From an uncultured Acidobacteriia bacterium (lineage in GTDB: Bacteria > Acidobacteriota > Terriglobia > Bryobacterales > Bryobacteraceae), in contig CAIRSA010000506.1 in NCBI GenBank assembly GCA_903881085.1, forward strand, positions 1 through 64,000: a DNA stretch of 64,000 nt. Reading direction: 5' to 3'. The number at the start of each line of letters is the position of its first letter. The first letter of the stretch is position 1. Position numbers and translations under genes: made by a program. Shown one piece after another: positions 25,100-32,863 of this stretch. The notes below the pieces were generated by a model. That model did not search any database. It saw only the letters and a list, made by a program, of their open reading frames with translations, and was not told the DNA's origin.

Positions 25100-28084
25100 T
25101 CAATCCACAAACGCGAACTCATTCGTTTCGAGCAGCACGTGCGCATACCGAGTCCATACGCCAGGCTTCTTTGGAGCAGGCCCGACGAACTCTGCCGCCG
25201 CCGTCCATGTCTGTTTGGCCGTCTTGATCACTGGCGCCCAGGTGAACGCATCGTTCTCCGGGTCTTGCCGCGAATCGACAACGAAGTCAATGGTGTCGCC
25301 ATTCTCAACCGCTACGCCAGTCAACTTCGCTTCCGTTGCCGAGCCATTCACAACGAAGGAGGCCAGTTCCCCAAGCCTGCTCGATACGATGCGGCCGCGC
25401 ACTCCATCGCCATGCGCCATCAGCGGCTGATTGTGCTTCAGTGTGCCTTCGATACTGATCTTGGCCGCCACGGGACTTACCCATCGCCGCGTCACCGCCT
25501 GCTGCGGATGCTCGCCCGGCTCACCGCCACCAGCGCGGATCACGGCCTTGCCCGTCTTTGGATCCGGCAACGCCCCACCGCCCTGCCATCGGTCAACCAG
25601 GAAGACCGGAAACGCTTGAAAGCCCTCCGCGCTGCCGGTTCCGTAGCGCCAGGCGTTTTCAGCCTCGGCCGGTTTCGCAGTGTCGTCCTTGGTCTGGGAA
25701 AGGAACTGCACTCCCGCTTCTATCTCCGCGGGATCAGGCTCGCGGGCAAAAAGGATTCGATACATCTGCCGCACTCCCTTTGCCGCATCGGCACGATCCA
25801 CCCGCGCTCCCACATACTCAGCCTGTTCCGCCACAAACGGGCTGTTCAAAAAGAATAGTGCTTGCTGTGGTACGGTCGTCACAAAGCGCATTGGCGCATG
25901 TTGATCCGGTGACGAAAAATCGAAGGCGCTTAACATTGCAGGTACTTTGCCGCGCTCGATGAACCCATAGACAGATCGCCGTGCAATTGAGGGCTGCGAC
26001 ATCAGATCGAACGGCGTTCCGCCAGCCTTCGCATCGAGCCGCCCTGCCGCAACCAGCATCGAATCGCGCACCGCTTCAATCTCCAGCCTGCGACGGTTCA
26101 TGCGCCACAGCAGCAGATTTTCCGGATCTACCTTTTTCGCTGCCTCATTCGTCGCATCGCTCGATTGCCGGTAAGCCGCCGATGTCATGATCATGCGATG
26201 CAGCTTCTTTAATGACCAGCCCTGTTGCACAAACTTCACCGCCAGGTAATCCAGCAACTCGGGATGCGTCGGCGCGTCGCCGCGGAAGCCGAAATCGCTG
26301 GGTGTGCGCACAATGCCCGCTCCGAAATGATGCATCCACACACGGTTCACGATCACTCGCGCAGTCAGAGGATTTTTCGGATCGATGATCGATTGCGCCA
26401 ATTCCAACCTGCCTGATCCATCTTTGAATGCGCGCTCGTCGCTGCCACCCAGACACGACAAAAAATGTGGTGGCGTCAACGCTCCTGGATTCGCTGGATT
26501 CCCGCGCACGAACACATGGCCTGGAGTAGGATTCGGAACATCCTCCACCGCCATCGCCCGCGGAGCAGATCCATCATAGGCAGCATGCGCCAACAGCGTG
26601 TTGTAGCGCACGCGAATCGCCCGCGTGTTGTTGCTGTCACCTTCGGTATAGATGAGCTCGAACTCCTCCAAAGGGACTTCCGCCGGCTGCAACTTTCCTT
26701 GCTTTGTCAGCTCAGCAGCAAGCACAGCGGGCTCGCTGCCTTTCAACAAATTCGCCTCGCGCAAAAACTTTCGCCACCGTGCGAGAACATGCGAGTTTAA
26801 CTGCCGGTCGCGCACCAACTCTTCCACATCGGTATTACTCATCCCCTCGGCATCGCGCGCCCCGCGAATGTACTCGGCTGTCTGCGTCTTGAAGAACGTG
26901 ACCATCTCCGCATGCCGCCGTACGCGATACTCCTCTTGCGCCTGGCGAATCTTTTGCAACCGTGCTGAGTACTGTCCCGGCATCCCTGCGCCATTTGCCT
27001 TGCCCAACAGCGGCAGGTCCTCTGGCATGCGAATATTCGAGAAGATGGAATATAACGAGTAGTAATCTTTGGTCGGAATCGGATCGTACTTATGATCGTG
27101 GCAGCGTGCACAAGCCACTGTGAAGCCCATCATGCCGCGGGTTACCGCATCGATGCGGTCATCCACGGTTTCGTGAAAACTATTGGGAAACTCACGCCCC
27201 AGGCTCAGATATCCCAAAGCCGCCAGATGCCTTGGCTCCGCGCCCTTCACTCGATCGGCAGCCAATTGATACAGCAGAAACCGGTCGTAAGGCAGGTCGT
27301 CGTTCAACGCCTTGATCACCCAGTCTCGATACGTGTACGACCACGCGTAGCGATTGCCGGTATTCACGGAATCGTTGACCGAGTCGGCATATCGCGCAAC
27401 ATCCAGCCAGTGCCGTCCCCAACGTTCGCCGTACTGCGGTGACGCCAGCAGGCGGTCGATCAGGGACTCATAAGCATTCTGCGAACGGTCCTGAACAAAC
27501 CGCCCGACCTCTTCCAGCGAAGCAGGCAGCCCGGTCAGATCGTAAGTGGCCCGCCTGACCAGAGTCCGCTTATCGGCCTCGGCACTTGGCGTAAGTTGCT
27601 TCTCCGCCAACTTACTAACAATGAACCGGTCAATTGGATTTGGAGCTGTCCCATCCGGCACCCGAACCACCGGTGGTTCCAGTGACCATAGCTTCTGCTG
27701 CTTGGCCGCTACGGTTCCTCGATCCATGGGCAGAGGTGCGCCTGCACGAATCCACGTTTCAAACTCAGCTAACGTCTCCGCAGGCAGAGGCTTACCAGGC
27801 GGCATCTTCAGTGTCTTATCCGTATGCCGCAGAGCCCGCAAAAGCAAACTCTGCTCTGGATTCCCAGCCTGGATCAACGGCCCTGAATTCCCGCCCTGTC
27901 GAATCCCTGCCGCGCTATCGAGCCGCAGTCCACCCTGCACCGGACTCGCCGCCGCACTATGGCACGCATAGCACCGCGCGGCCAGCACTGGCCGGATCTT
28001 CTGCTCAAAATGATCAACGCCGCCATCCTGAGCAATCAGCAAGGAACAAGCGCCAAGCCACGTGGCAATCAACCGCGAAAACAT
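25100..28084 (-). CDS. planctomycete-type cytochrome with DUF1549/DUF1553
   Basis: 994 residues from the ATG at 28084, chosen because a signal peptide follows (MFSRLIATWLGACSLLIAQ); the frame is open to 28222 but that part includes a repeated hairpin. Order: planctomycete cytochrome C domain with one haem motif (RCYACHSAAASPVQGGLRLD, about residue 35), DUF1549 (about 145-350; GERWGRHWLDVARYADS, CARCHDHKYDPI with a second CxxCH), DUF1553 (about 560-800; LTARVIVNRVWMHHFG), and an extra C-terminal beta domain (about 860-980; FVVNGSATEAKL) of galactose-binding type. It is exported and encoded with the DUF1501 protein. Substrate unknown. Confidence 0.92.
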   Translation of the reverse strand: MFSRLIATWLGACSLLIAQDGGVDHFEQKIRPVLAARCYACHSAAASPVQGGLRLDSAAGIRQGGNSGPLIQAGNPEQSLLLRALRHTDKTLKMPPGKPLPAETLAEFETWIRAGAPLPMDRGTVAAKQQKLWSLEPPVVRVPDGTAPNPIDRFIVSKLAEKQLTPSAEADKRTLVRRATYDLTGLPASLEEVGRFVQDRSQNAYESLIDRLLASPQYGERWGRHWLDVARYADSVNDSVNTGNRYAWSYTYRDWVIKALNDDLPYDRFLLYQLAADRVKGAEPRHLAALGYLSLGREFPNSFHETVDDRIDAVTRGMMGFTVACARCHDHKYDPIPTKDYYSLYSIFSNIRMPEDLPLLGKANGAGMPGQYSARLQKIRQAQEEYRVRRHAEMVTFFKTQTAEYIRGARDAEGMSNTDVEELVRDRQLNSHVLARWRKFLREANLLKGSEPAVLAAELTKQGKLQPAEVPLEEFELIYTEGDSNNTRAIRVRYNTLLAHAAYDGSAPRAMAVEDVPNPTPGHVFVRGNPANPGALTPPHFLSCLGGSDERAFKDGSGRLELAQSIIDPKNPLTARVIVNRVWMHHFGAGIVRTPSDFGFRGDAPTHPELLDYLAVKFVQQGWSLKKLHRMIMTSAAYRQSSDATNEAAKKVDPENLLLWRMNRRRLEIEAVRDSMLVAAGRLDAKAGGTPFDLMSQPSIARRSVYGFIERGKVPAMLSAFDFSSPDQHAPMRFVTTVPQQALFFLNSPFVAEQAEYVGARVDRADAAKGVRQMYRILFAREPDPAEIEAGVQFLSQTKDDTAKPAEAENAWRYGTGSAEGFQAFPVFLVDRWQGGGALPDPKTGKAVIRAGGGEPGEHPQQAVTRRWVSPVAAKISIEGTLKHNQPLMAHGDGVRGRIVSSRLGELASFVVNGSATEAKLTGVAVENGDTIDFVVDSRQDPENDAFTWAPVIKTAKQTWTAAAEFVGPAPKKPGVWTRYAHVLLETNEFAFVD

Positions 28085-28172
28085 GGTGTCCAGCATATCA
28101 AAAGCCACGCCGCGGAACATCCCTTTCTGAATCCCGGCAGGTGGATCGAACCGCTCGAATTTGGCGCAGAAA

Positions 28173-28247
28173 CCGCCACAGCGTGGCGAGATTTGGCTGT
28201 ATCCTCTTGATTCTACATTCAAGAGCCGCCACAGCGTGGCGGTTTTT
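28173..28247. repeat. two copies of a CCGCCAC-AGC-GTGGCGG hairpin
   Basis: CCGCCACAGCGTGGCG occurs at 28173-28188 and again at 28226-28241. The right copy is perfect (seven or more pairs, three-base loop) and is followed by TTTTT on the plus strand. The left copy is followed by TTTC on the minus strand. The pair sits between two leftward genes, so the left copy could end transcription of the TonB receptor gene; the right copy has the T run on the wrong strand for it. The two look like dispersed REP-type units rather than ordinary terminators. Confidence 0.6.
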
Positions 28248-28295
28248 GATACAAATGGAGCGGTCGGATTGTCCTCGGAGCCGCAAACGTGCAGC

Positions 28296-31200
28296 CTAGA
28301 AATACAGCTTCAACCCCATCTGCATGGTCCGCCGTCCACCCATATTCGTCGACACATTTCCGAACGCCGTATTGATGTTCGCCGCCGTCGCCGTGGGCGA
28401 AATCCCGTTTACGTAATTCAGCCCCGTGTACAACGTGAAGTTATTTTGATTTGTCGAAAAAGTGGGATGGTTGAACGCGCCGTACAACTCCGCCCGGAAC
28501 GCCAGCTTCACCTGTTCGTGAATCGGAAACTCTTTCAAGATCGCCATATTGAATGACGGAACATCCGGCATCCGCAGAGCACTCATCACACGAGGTGCAT
28601 TCCCCAGTTGCAAATAGCCTGGCGCCGAAAAATAAGCCAGCGAATTCACGTAGGGACAAGTTTGCGTCTGGAAGTTATCGCAGTTGGCCTTCCAGTTCGG
28701 TAGCACCGGATCCACGCCGGAGTTGATGTTCGGACGAATACGTCCCACGTTATCCGGGTACCCAGCCGAGGTGCCGCTAAAGATAGAGAATGGCAGTCCA
28801 GTGCGAATGGACCCATTGCCCGTCACCTTCCAGTTGCCCACCACCTGGTTCAGAGCCTTAGGCACATTGCCAAGGAAGTGTTTGCCGCGGCCCATCTGTA
28901 CATCCCAATTGAAATTGAAGCGGAAGGTGTGTGGAATATCGAACAACGAGATCGATTTCTCCAGTTGGTGCGAATCGCCGTACAACTGGGGCAGGGAAGT
29001 TCCCCAGTTCTGCACCTGATTAGAGCAATACTGCCCCATGCACGACATATCGTCCATCGCCTTCATCCACGTATAGTTCGCGCTGAACTGCACGCCATGT
29101 GAGTAGCGCTTCACAAAGTTCACTTGTAGAGCGTTGTACCGTGCATCATACCCCTGCTGCAGCGGATCGATAATGTCGCCCAGCGTTGAAAGCGGCCGCA
29201 GCGAATTCTGCCGCGTCACATTGATGATCTGTCCATTTGCGCCTACAATGCCTTGCGGATTCGGAACATTCTGCCCCAAATTTACCCCAGCCTTGAACAA
29301 CGTGTTGTATTGATTCAGATCGATGGCATTGAACACCGCCGAAGGCCCGAACATGTTAGTGCTCTTTGATCCAACGTAATTCACTTCCAATCCATAAGAC
29401 TTTCCAAACTGGAAGCCCAGTCCGAAGTTCCATTGCTGCACGTAAGGCATCACCACATTTGGATTCAGATAGTAGAGTGAGTTTACGTTGGCTATGTTTG
29501 TATACTTGCCATCCTCAGGCAGCACAAACCCACCCGCAGGAAGCACCAGAGGAGCGCGATCAATCTGCACTTGTCCCCCCGTTGCTGACCCGTTGGTGGC
29601 CAACTGCACGGACTTAGGATTCAAGTCAGGAATCGCGCTGCTGAATAGTCCGCTGGTAGGCACGTGAGTAATCGCATATGCCGCGCGAATCACCTGCAGG
29701 CCCTTCAGAAACGCCGGAGGCCGGTAAGCGAGTCCGAAGCGAGGCTCCCAGTTGTTATATCTCGTCGGCCACAAAGTATTGATCGCACCGCCCATGCCAT
29801 CCAGTTGAATGTAACCCTGCTGTTGCGCGCCATTGGCCAGCGTCACCGGCTTATCTACAAAGTAACCCTGCTTATGATGCTTCTCACTACGAGGCACTTC
29901 CACCTGATAACGCAGGCCAATGTTAAGCGTCAAGCGCGAAGTCAGCTTCCAGTCGTCCTGCACAAATCCCGCATAGTATTTCCAGCGGTATTGATAAGGA
30001 ATAACCGCCGGCGCGATGCTGATGCCGCTGGGGTAGCCAAGCAGCAGGGAAGCCAGACCGGTCCCCGTTGTGGCATTGGCGATCCCTACCGTGTTCAACG
30101 TGTTTCCAGAGCCGATATTCGTTTGCCCTCCGCTGAATGACCAGCTGCCGCCGACGTTGTTGTAGTCGACAAGATTCTGCTGCGGCGCCTGCACGTCGAA
30201 ACCGATCTTCAAATTGTGCTTGCCCTTGCTCCAGTTCAATGTGTCGGTCAACTGCAAGGAATTGTCGATCTCGTAGTTGCCGATGTCGCTCGCCATCGCC
30301 TGCACACCGTTGTCGCCGAAACCCGTGATCTGCGGCATTCCCGTCGTCATGTACGACGGGAATCCGAATTCTTTAAATCCGTTGATTGCCAACTGCGCAT
30401 CTGTCTGTGTGCGTCCGTTGTTCGCGCGCATGTACCCGATGCGCAATTCGTTCACTTTGTTGCCGCCCCAGGTGTACGTATCTGAGAATGCCGCGTTCAC
30501 GCCCGTGTAACGGTCGGTGGGGACCTGTTCAATCAGCCCTCCCTGGTTAAAACGCTTGCCGGTAGTGGGCGAAATCGCGTAACGCCCTGAGATGCGATGG
30601 TTGCTGGTCAATACCTGGTCGATCTTGATGCTGATGCGGTCATCGGTATTGCGCACGCTGCGGAACACCGCGAAATTCAGGCCTTGGCCGTTGATGGGGA
30701 TGTTCGGCATCGGTTGCAGATTCAGCAGCCGCGCGCCGATCGGAGAGATTTGCGAAGCAGGAATGATGTTGCCGGGAAAGGGCGGATAGGCTGTATTGGC
30801 AGGTACTACGATCTGCTTGTTTGTGCCTGGATCGAAATGCTGAAAGATGAACATCGGCTGGTTGGTAATGGTGTTGTATACCGACTTTGAAAAGTCTCCT
30901 CGCCGCTCATCGGCCGTCGCCATGCGCTGATAGAATTGCGACTGCGTATACAGCCGCATCGGCTCATAGCCGAAGAAGAAGAACGTCTTGTTGCGCCCGT
31001 TGTAGAGCTTCGGAATCACTACCGGACCGCCGAAGTCCACGCCTCCGCGCCAGTAGCGCAGCATGCCCTTGGCGTTGTACTTCAACCACGGTGCGGCGTT
31101 CAACACATCGTTCTGGGTAAAGGAAAAAACGGTCCCGTGTAATTGGTTCGTACCCGATTTGGTCGTCATGCCGACAATGGCGCCGCCGGCCGCGCGGTAC

Positions 31201-31880
31201 TCTGCGCTGTAGGAATTCTGCGCCACCGACACTTCCGAGATCGCGTCCGTGCTGTACGACAGGGCAATGCGGCCATAGTACATGCTGGTGTTATTCACGC
31301 CATCGGCCTGAAACTGCACCGTACCCATCGCACTTCCCGAAATGGAAAGGCCCGCGCCAGGCGTGGTGAATCCAGTCGTAATCGCTGCCTGCTCCGTGCC
31401 TGGGTCGCCTTGCACACCCGGCAGCAGAGCCAGCAATGACAGAGCGCTCTGATTGGCCAGCGGAAGTTCGTCGATCTGTTTCAAGTCCACGGAATATTGG
31501 ACCGTCGAACTCGCCTGCTGAATCATCGGCGCCTCTTCGGTCACATTGATTTCAGTCGAGGCATTGCCCACGTTTAATGAAAGATCCAGTTCCATCTTGC
31601 TCGAACTGTCGACCTTAATCGGTTCGCGATTGAGCCGCTGAAAGCCTGCCTTCTCCAATGTTATTCGATATGAGCCGGGCTCCAGCGCGGGAATGGAATA
31701 GATGCCCGAACCATTCGTGGTAGCAGTCTGGGACACATTCGTCGCCAGATTGTGGACCGTGATCTTGACTCCGCCAATCACGGCTTGCGTCGTGTCTGTA
31801 ACCGTACCGGTGATAGAACCGGCATTCGTCTGTGCCAATAGGGGCGCTGCCGCGAGGCTGAGCAGCAAGAACAATTTCAT
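28296..31880 (-). CDS. Oar-like TonB-dependent receptor
   Basis: 1194 residues, signal peptide MKLFLLLSLAAAPLLAQ. The carboxypeptidase-regulatory domain spans about 18-105 (GSGIYSIPALEPGSYRITLEKAG), the plug about 110-240 (STVQYSVDLKQIDELPL, FQADGVNNTSMYYGR), and the barrel the rest, ending QMGLKLYF with the terminal Phe. Strands with GYEPMRLYTQSQFYQR and KFNFNWD-like turns are usual for the family. The ATG has GGGAG at a suitable distance. Two tandem GTATAC sites lie 27-47 bases upstream, suggesting control by a GntR-type regulator. It precedes the DUF1553/DUF1501 pair on the same strand after a 211-base gap. Ligand unknown. Confidence 0.92.
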   Translation of the reverse strand: MKLFLLLSLAAAPLLAQTNAGSITGTVTDTTQAVIGGVKITVHNLATNVSQTATTNGSGIYSIPALEPGSYRITLEKAGFQRLNREPIKVDSSSKMELDLSLNVGNASTEINVTEEAPMIQQASSTVQYSVDLKQIDELPLANQSALSLLALLPGVQGDPGTEQAAITTGFTTPGAGLSISGSAMGTVQFQADGVNNTSMYYGRIALSYSTDAISEVSVAQNSYSAEYRAAGGAIVGMTTKSGTNQLHGTVFSFTQNDVLNAAPWLKYNAKGMLRYWRGGVDFGGPVVIPKLYNGRNKTFFFFGYEPMRLYTQSQFYQRMATADERRGDFSKSVYNTITNQPMFIFQHFDPGTNKQIVVPANTAYPPFPGNIIPASQISPIGARLLNLQPMPNIPINGQGLNFAVFRSVRNTDDRISIKIDQVLTSNHRISGRYAISPTTGKRFNQGGLIEQVPTDRYTGVNAAFSDTYTWGGNKVNELRIGYMRANNGRTQTDAQLAINGFKEFGFPSYMTTGMPQITGFGDNGVQAMASDIGNYEIDNSLQLTDTLNWSKGKHNLKIGFDVQAPQQNLVDYNNVGGSWSFSGGQTNIGSGNTLNTVGIANATTGTGLASLLLGYPSGISIAPAVIPYQYRWKYYAGFVQDDWKLTSRLTLNIGLRYQVEVPRSEKHHKQGYFVDKPVTLANGAQQQGYIQLDGMGGAINTLWPTRYNNWEPRFGLAYRPPAFLKGLQVIRAAYAITHVPTSGLFSSAIPDLNPKSVQLATNGSATGGQVQIDRAPLVLPAGGFVLPEDGKYTNIANVNSLYYLNPNVVMPYVQQWNFGLGFQFGKSYGLEVNYVGSKSTNMFGPSAVFNAIDLNQYNTLFKAGVNLGQNVPNPQGIVGANGQIINVTRQNSLRPLSTLGDIIDPLQQGYDARYNALQVNFVKRYSHGVQFSANYTWMKAMDDMSCMGQYCSNQVQNWGTSLPQLYGDSHQLEKSISLFDIPHTFRFNFNWDVQMGRGKHFLGNVPKALNQVVGNWKVTGNGSIRTGLPFSIFSGTSAGYPDNVGRIRPNINSGVDPVLPNWKANCDNFQTQTCPYVNSLAYFSAPGYLQLGNAPRVMSALRMPDVPSFNMAILKEFPIHEQVKLAFRAELYGAFNHPTFSTNQNNFTLYTGLNYVNGISPTATAANINTAFGNVSTNMGGRRTMQMGLKLYF

Positions 31881-31906
31881 GGTGTGGAACTCCCTTTACG
31901 CGCTAT

Positions 31907-31927
31907 TGTATACCAACTGTATACCAA
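31907..31927. promoter_or_regulatory. tandem GTATAC operator upstream of TonB receptor
   Basis: On the minus strand TTGGTATACA occurs twice, eleven bases apart (31927-31918 and 31916-31907), i.e. about one DNA turn. Each copy has the GTATAC palindrome. Direct repeats of GGTATA are the binding pattern of FadR-subfamily GntR regulators such as NanR. The sites lie 27-47 bases before the receptor start, where a repressor would block the promoter. No regulator gene is adjacent. Confidence 0.45.
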
Positions 31928-32044
31928 GGCGATACTGGGATAGGCATCCGCGGATGCCCGCGAACGCCCACAAGAATTAGAACTTCACAAGGAACGAGAA
32001 CATCAGCAGCGGCTGCCCCTTGCGCAAATCAAGGAACCATACAC

Positions 32045-32860
32045 TCAGCCGCGCGCCTTCTTCTTCGCCGTCGCCTTCTTTTTCGAGCTCGCTTTTTTCG
32101 TTGCGCGCTTCGGCTTTGCCGCAGTCTCGGGCTTGCTTGCCTCCGCAGCCCCCATCTCCAAGCCGAACAAATCAGCCAAATCGTCGCTTACCAGCACCTT
32201 CTTCGATGCCAGCGTTGACTTCGCTACCGGCAAGGCCTTGCCCGCCTTGGCGATGAGTTCTTTTTCGTCGACCTTGTTCAGCCGGAAAAGTAGTTCGGGA
32301 CTCTCATCCAGCCGCGCCCCAATCCCGTACATCACGGCCGCAACATGCTTGCACATATATGCACCATCGGGGCAACTACATGCAAGCTTGATCTCTTTCG
32401 GAGCAGGGAACAGGCCACTGCCCTGCCGGCAGATCCGTTCCATTACACCCTTGGAAAACCGGCCCTGCAACAGTTCAATCAGCGAATCGATAGCGCCCGA
32501 ACAGTCATCGCAGATGGCCTGCCACCGCGCCTTCGGAAGCGGCTCGATCTTGATCTTCACCTGATACAAGTTCGATCCACTTACGGTCGCGTTCACTTCT
32601 CCCGGCGCGATCTGCAAATTAACAACCGACCCATTCCGCACATACGTTCTGCCACGCGGCAGGCGGTTCTCATAGTCGCTGTAACGCTCCAGATTGTCGC
32701 ACCAGGACTTGCCCCAAAAGGTTTTCGCAATAGTCCGGCCCGCAATCACAACGGGCGTTACCGCGATCCCCTTTTTCTTCAGCTGCGCCATCTCCCGCGC
32801 GGCCTTGGCCCGGCGTTGAGCCACCGGTACATAGGGTGCCCACCCGTCATAATATGCCAT
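32045..32860 (-). CDS. SWIM zinc-finger protein
   Basis: 271 residues. The SWIM motif CxCx(n)CxH is present as CSCPDGAYMCKH (about residue 167). The N-terminus (YYDGWAPYVPVAQRRAKA, FWGKSWCDNLERYSDYENRL) is the conserved front end of the bacterial SWIM family encoded beside SNF2 ATPases. The C-terminus is a lysine/alanine-rich tail (about 240-271) likely to bind nucleic acid. Three bases separate it from the stop-to-start junction with the SNF2 gene upstream, so the two are one unit. SWIM domains mediate DNA or protein contact; this protein probably guides the helicase. Substrate unknown; DNA repair or foreign-DNA handling are possibilities. Confidence 0.87.
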   Translation of the reverse strand: MAYYDGWAPYVPVAQRRAKAAREMAQLKKKGIAVTPVVIAGRTIAKTFWGKSWCDNLERYSDYENRLPRGRTYVRNGSVVNLQIAPGEVNATVSGSNLYQVKIKIEPLPKARWQAICDDCSGAIDSLIELLQGRFSKGVMERICRQGSGLFPAPKEIKLACSCPDGAYMCKHVAAVMYGIGARLDESPELLFRLNKVDEKELIAKAGKALPVAKSTLASKKVLVSDDLADLFGLEMGAAEASKPETAAKPKRATKKASSKKKATAKKKARG

Positions 32861-32863
32861 CGC

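Noticed and set aside
25100-28222. Longer N-terminus for the DUF1553 cytochrome
   Set aside because: The first 46 residues have no signal peptide and run through a repeated hairpin; the ATG at 28084 starts a signal peptide.
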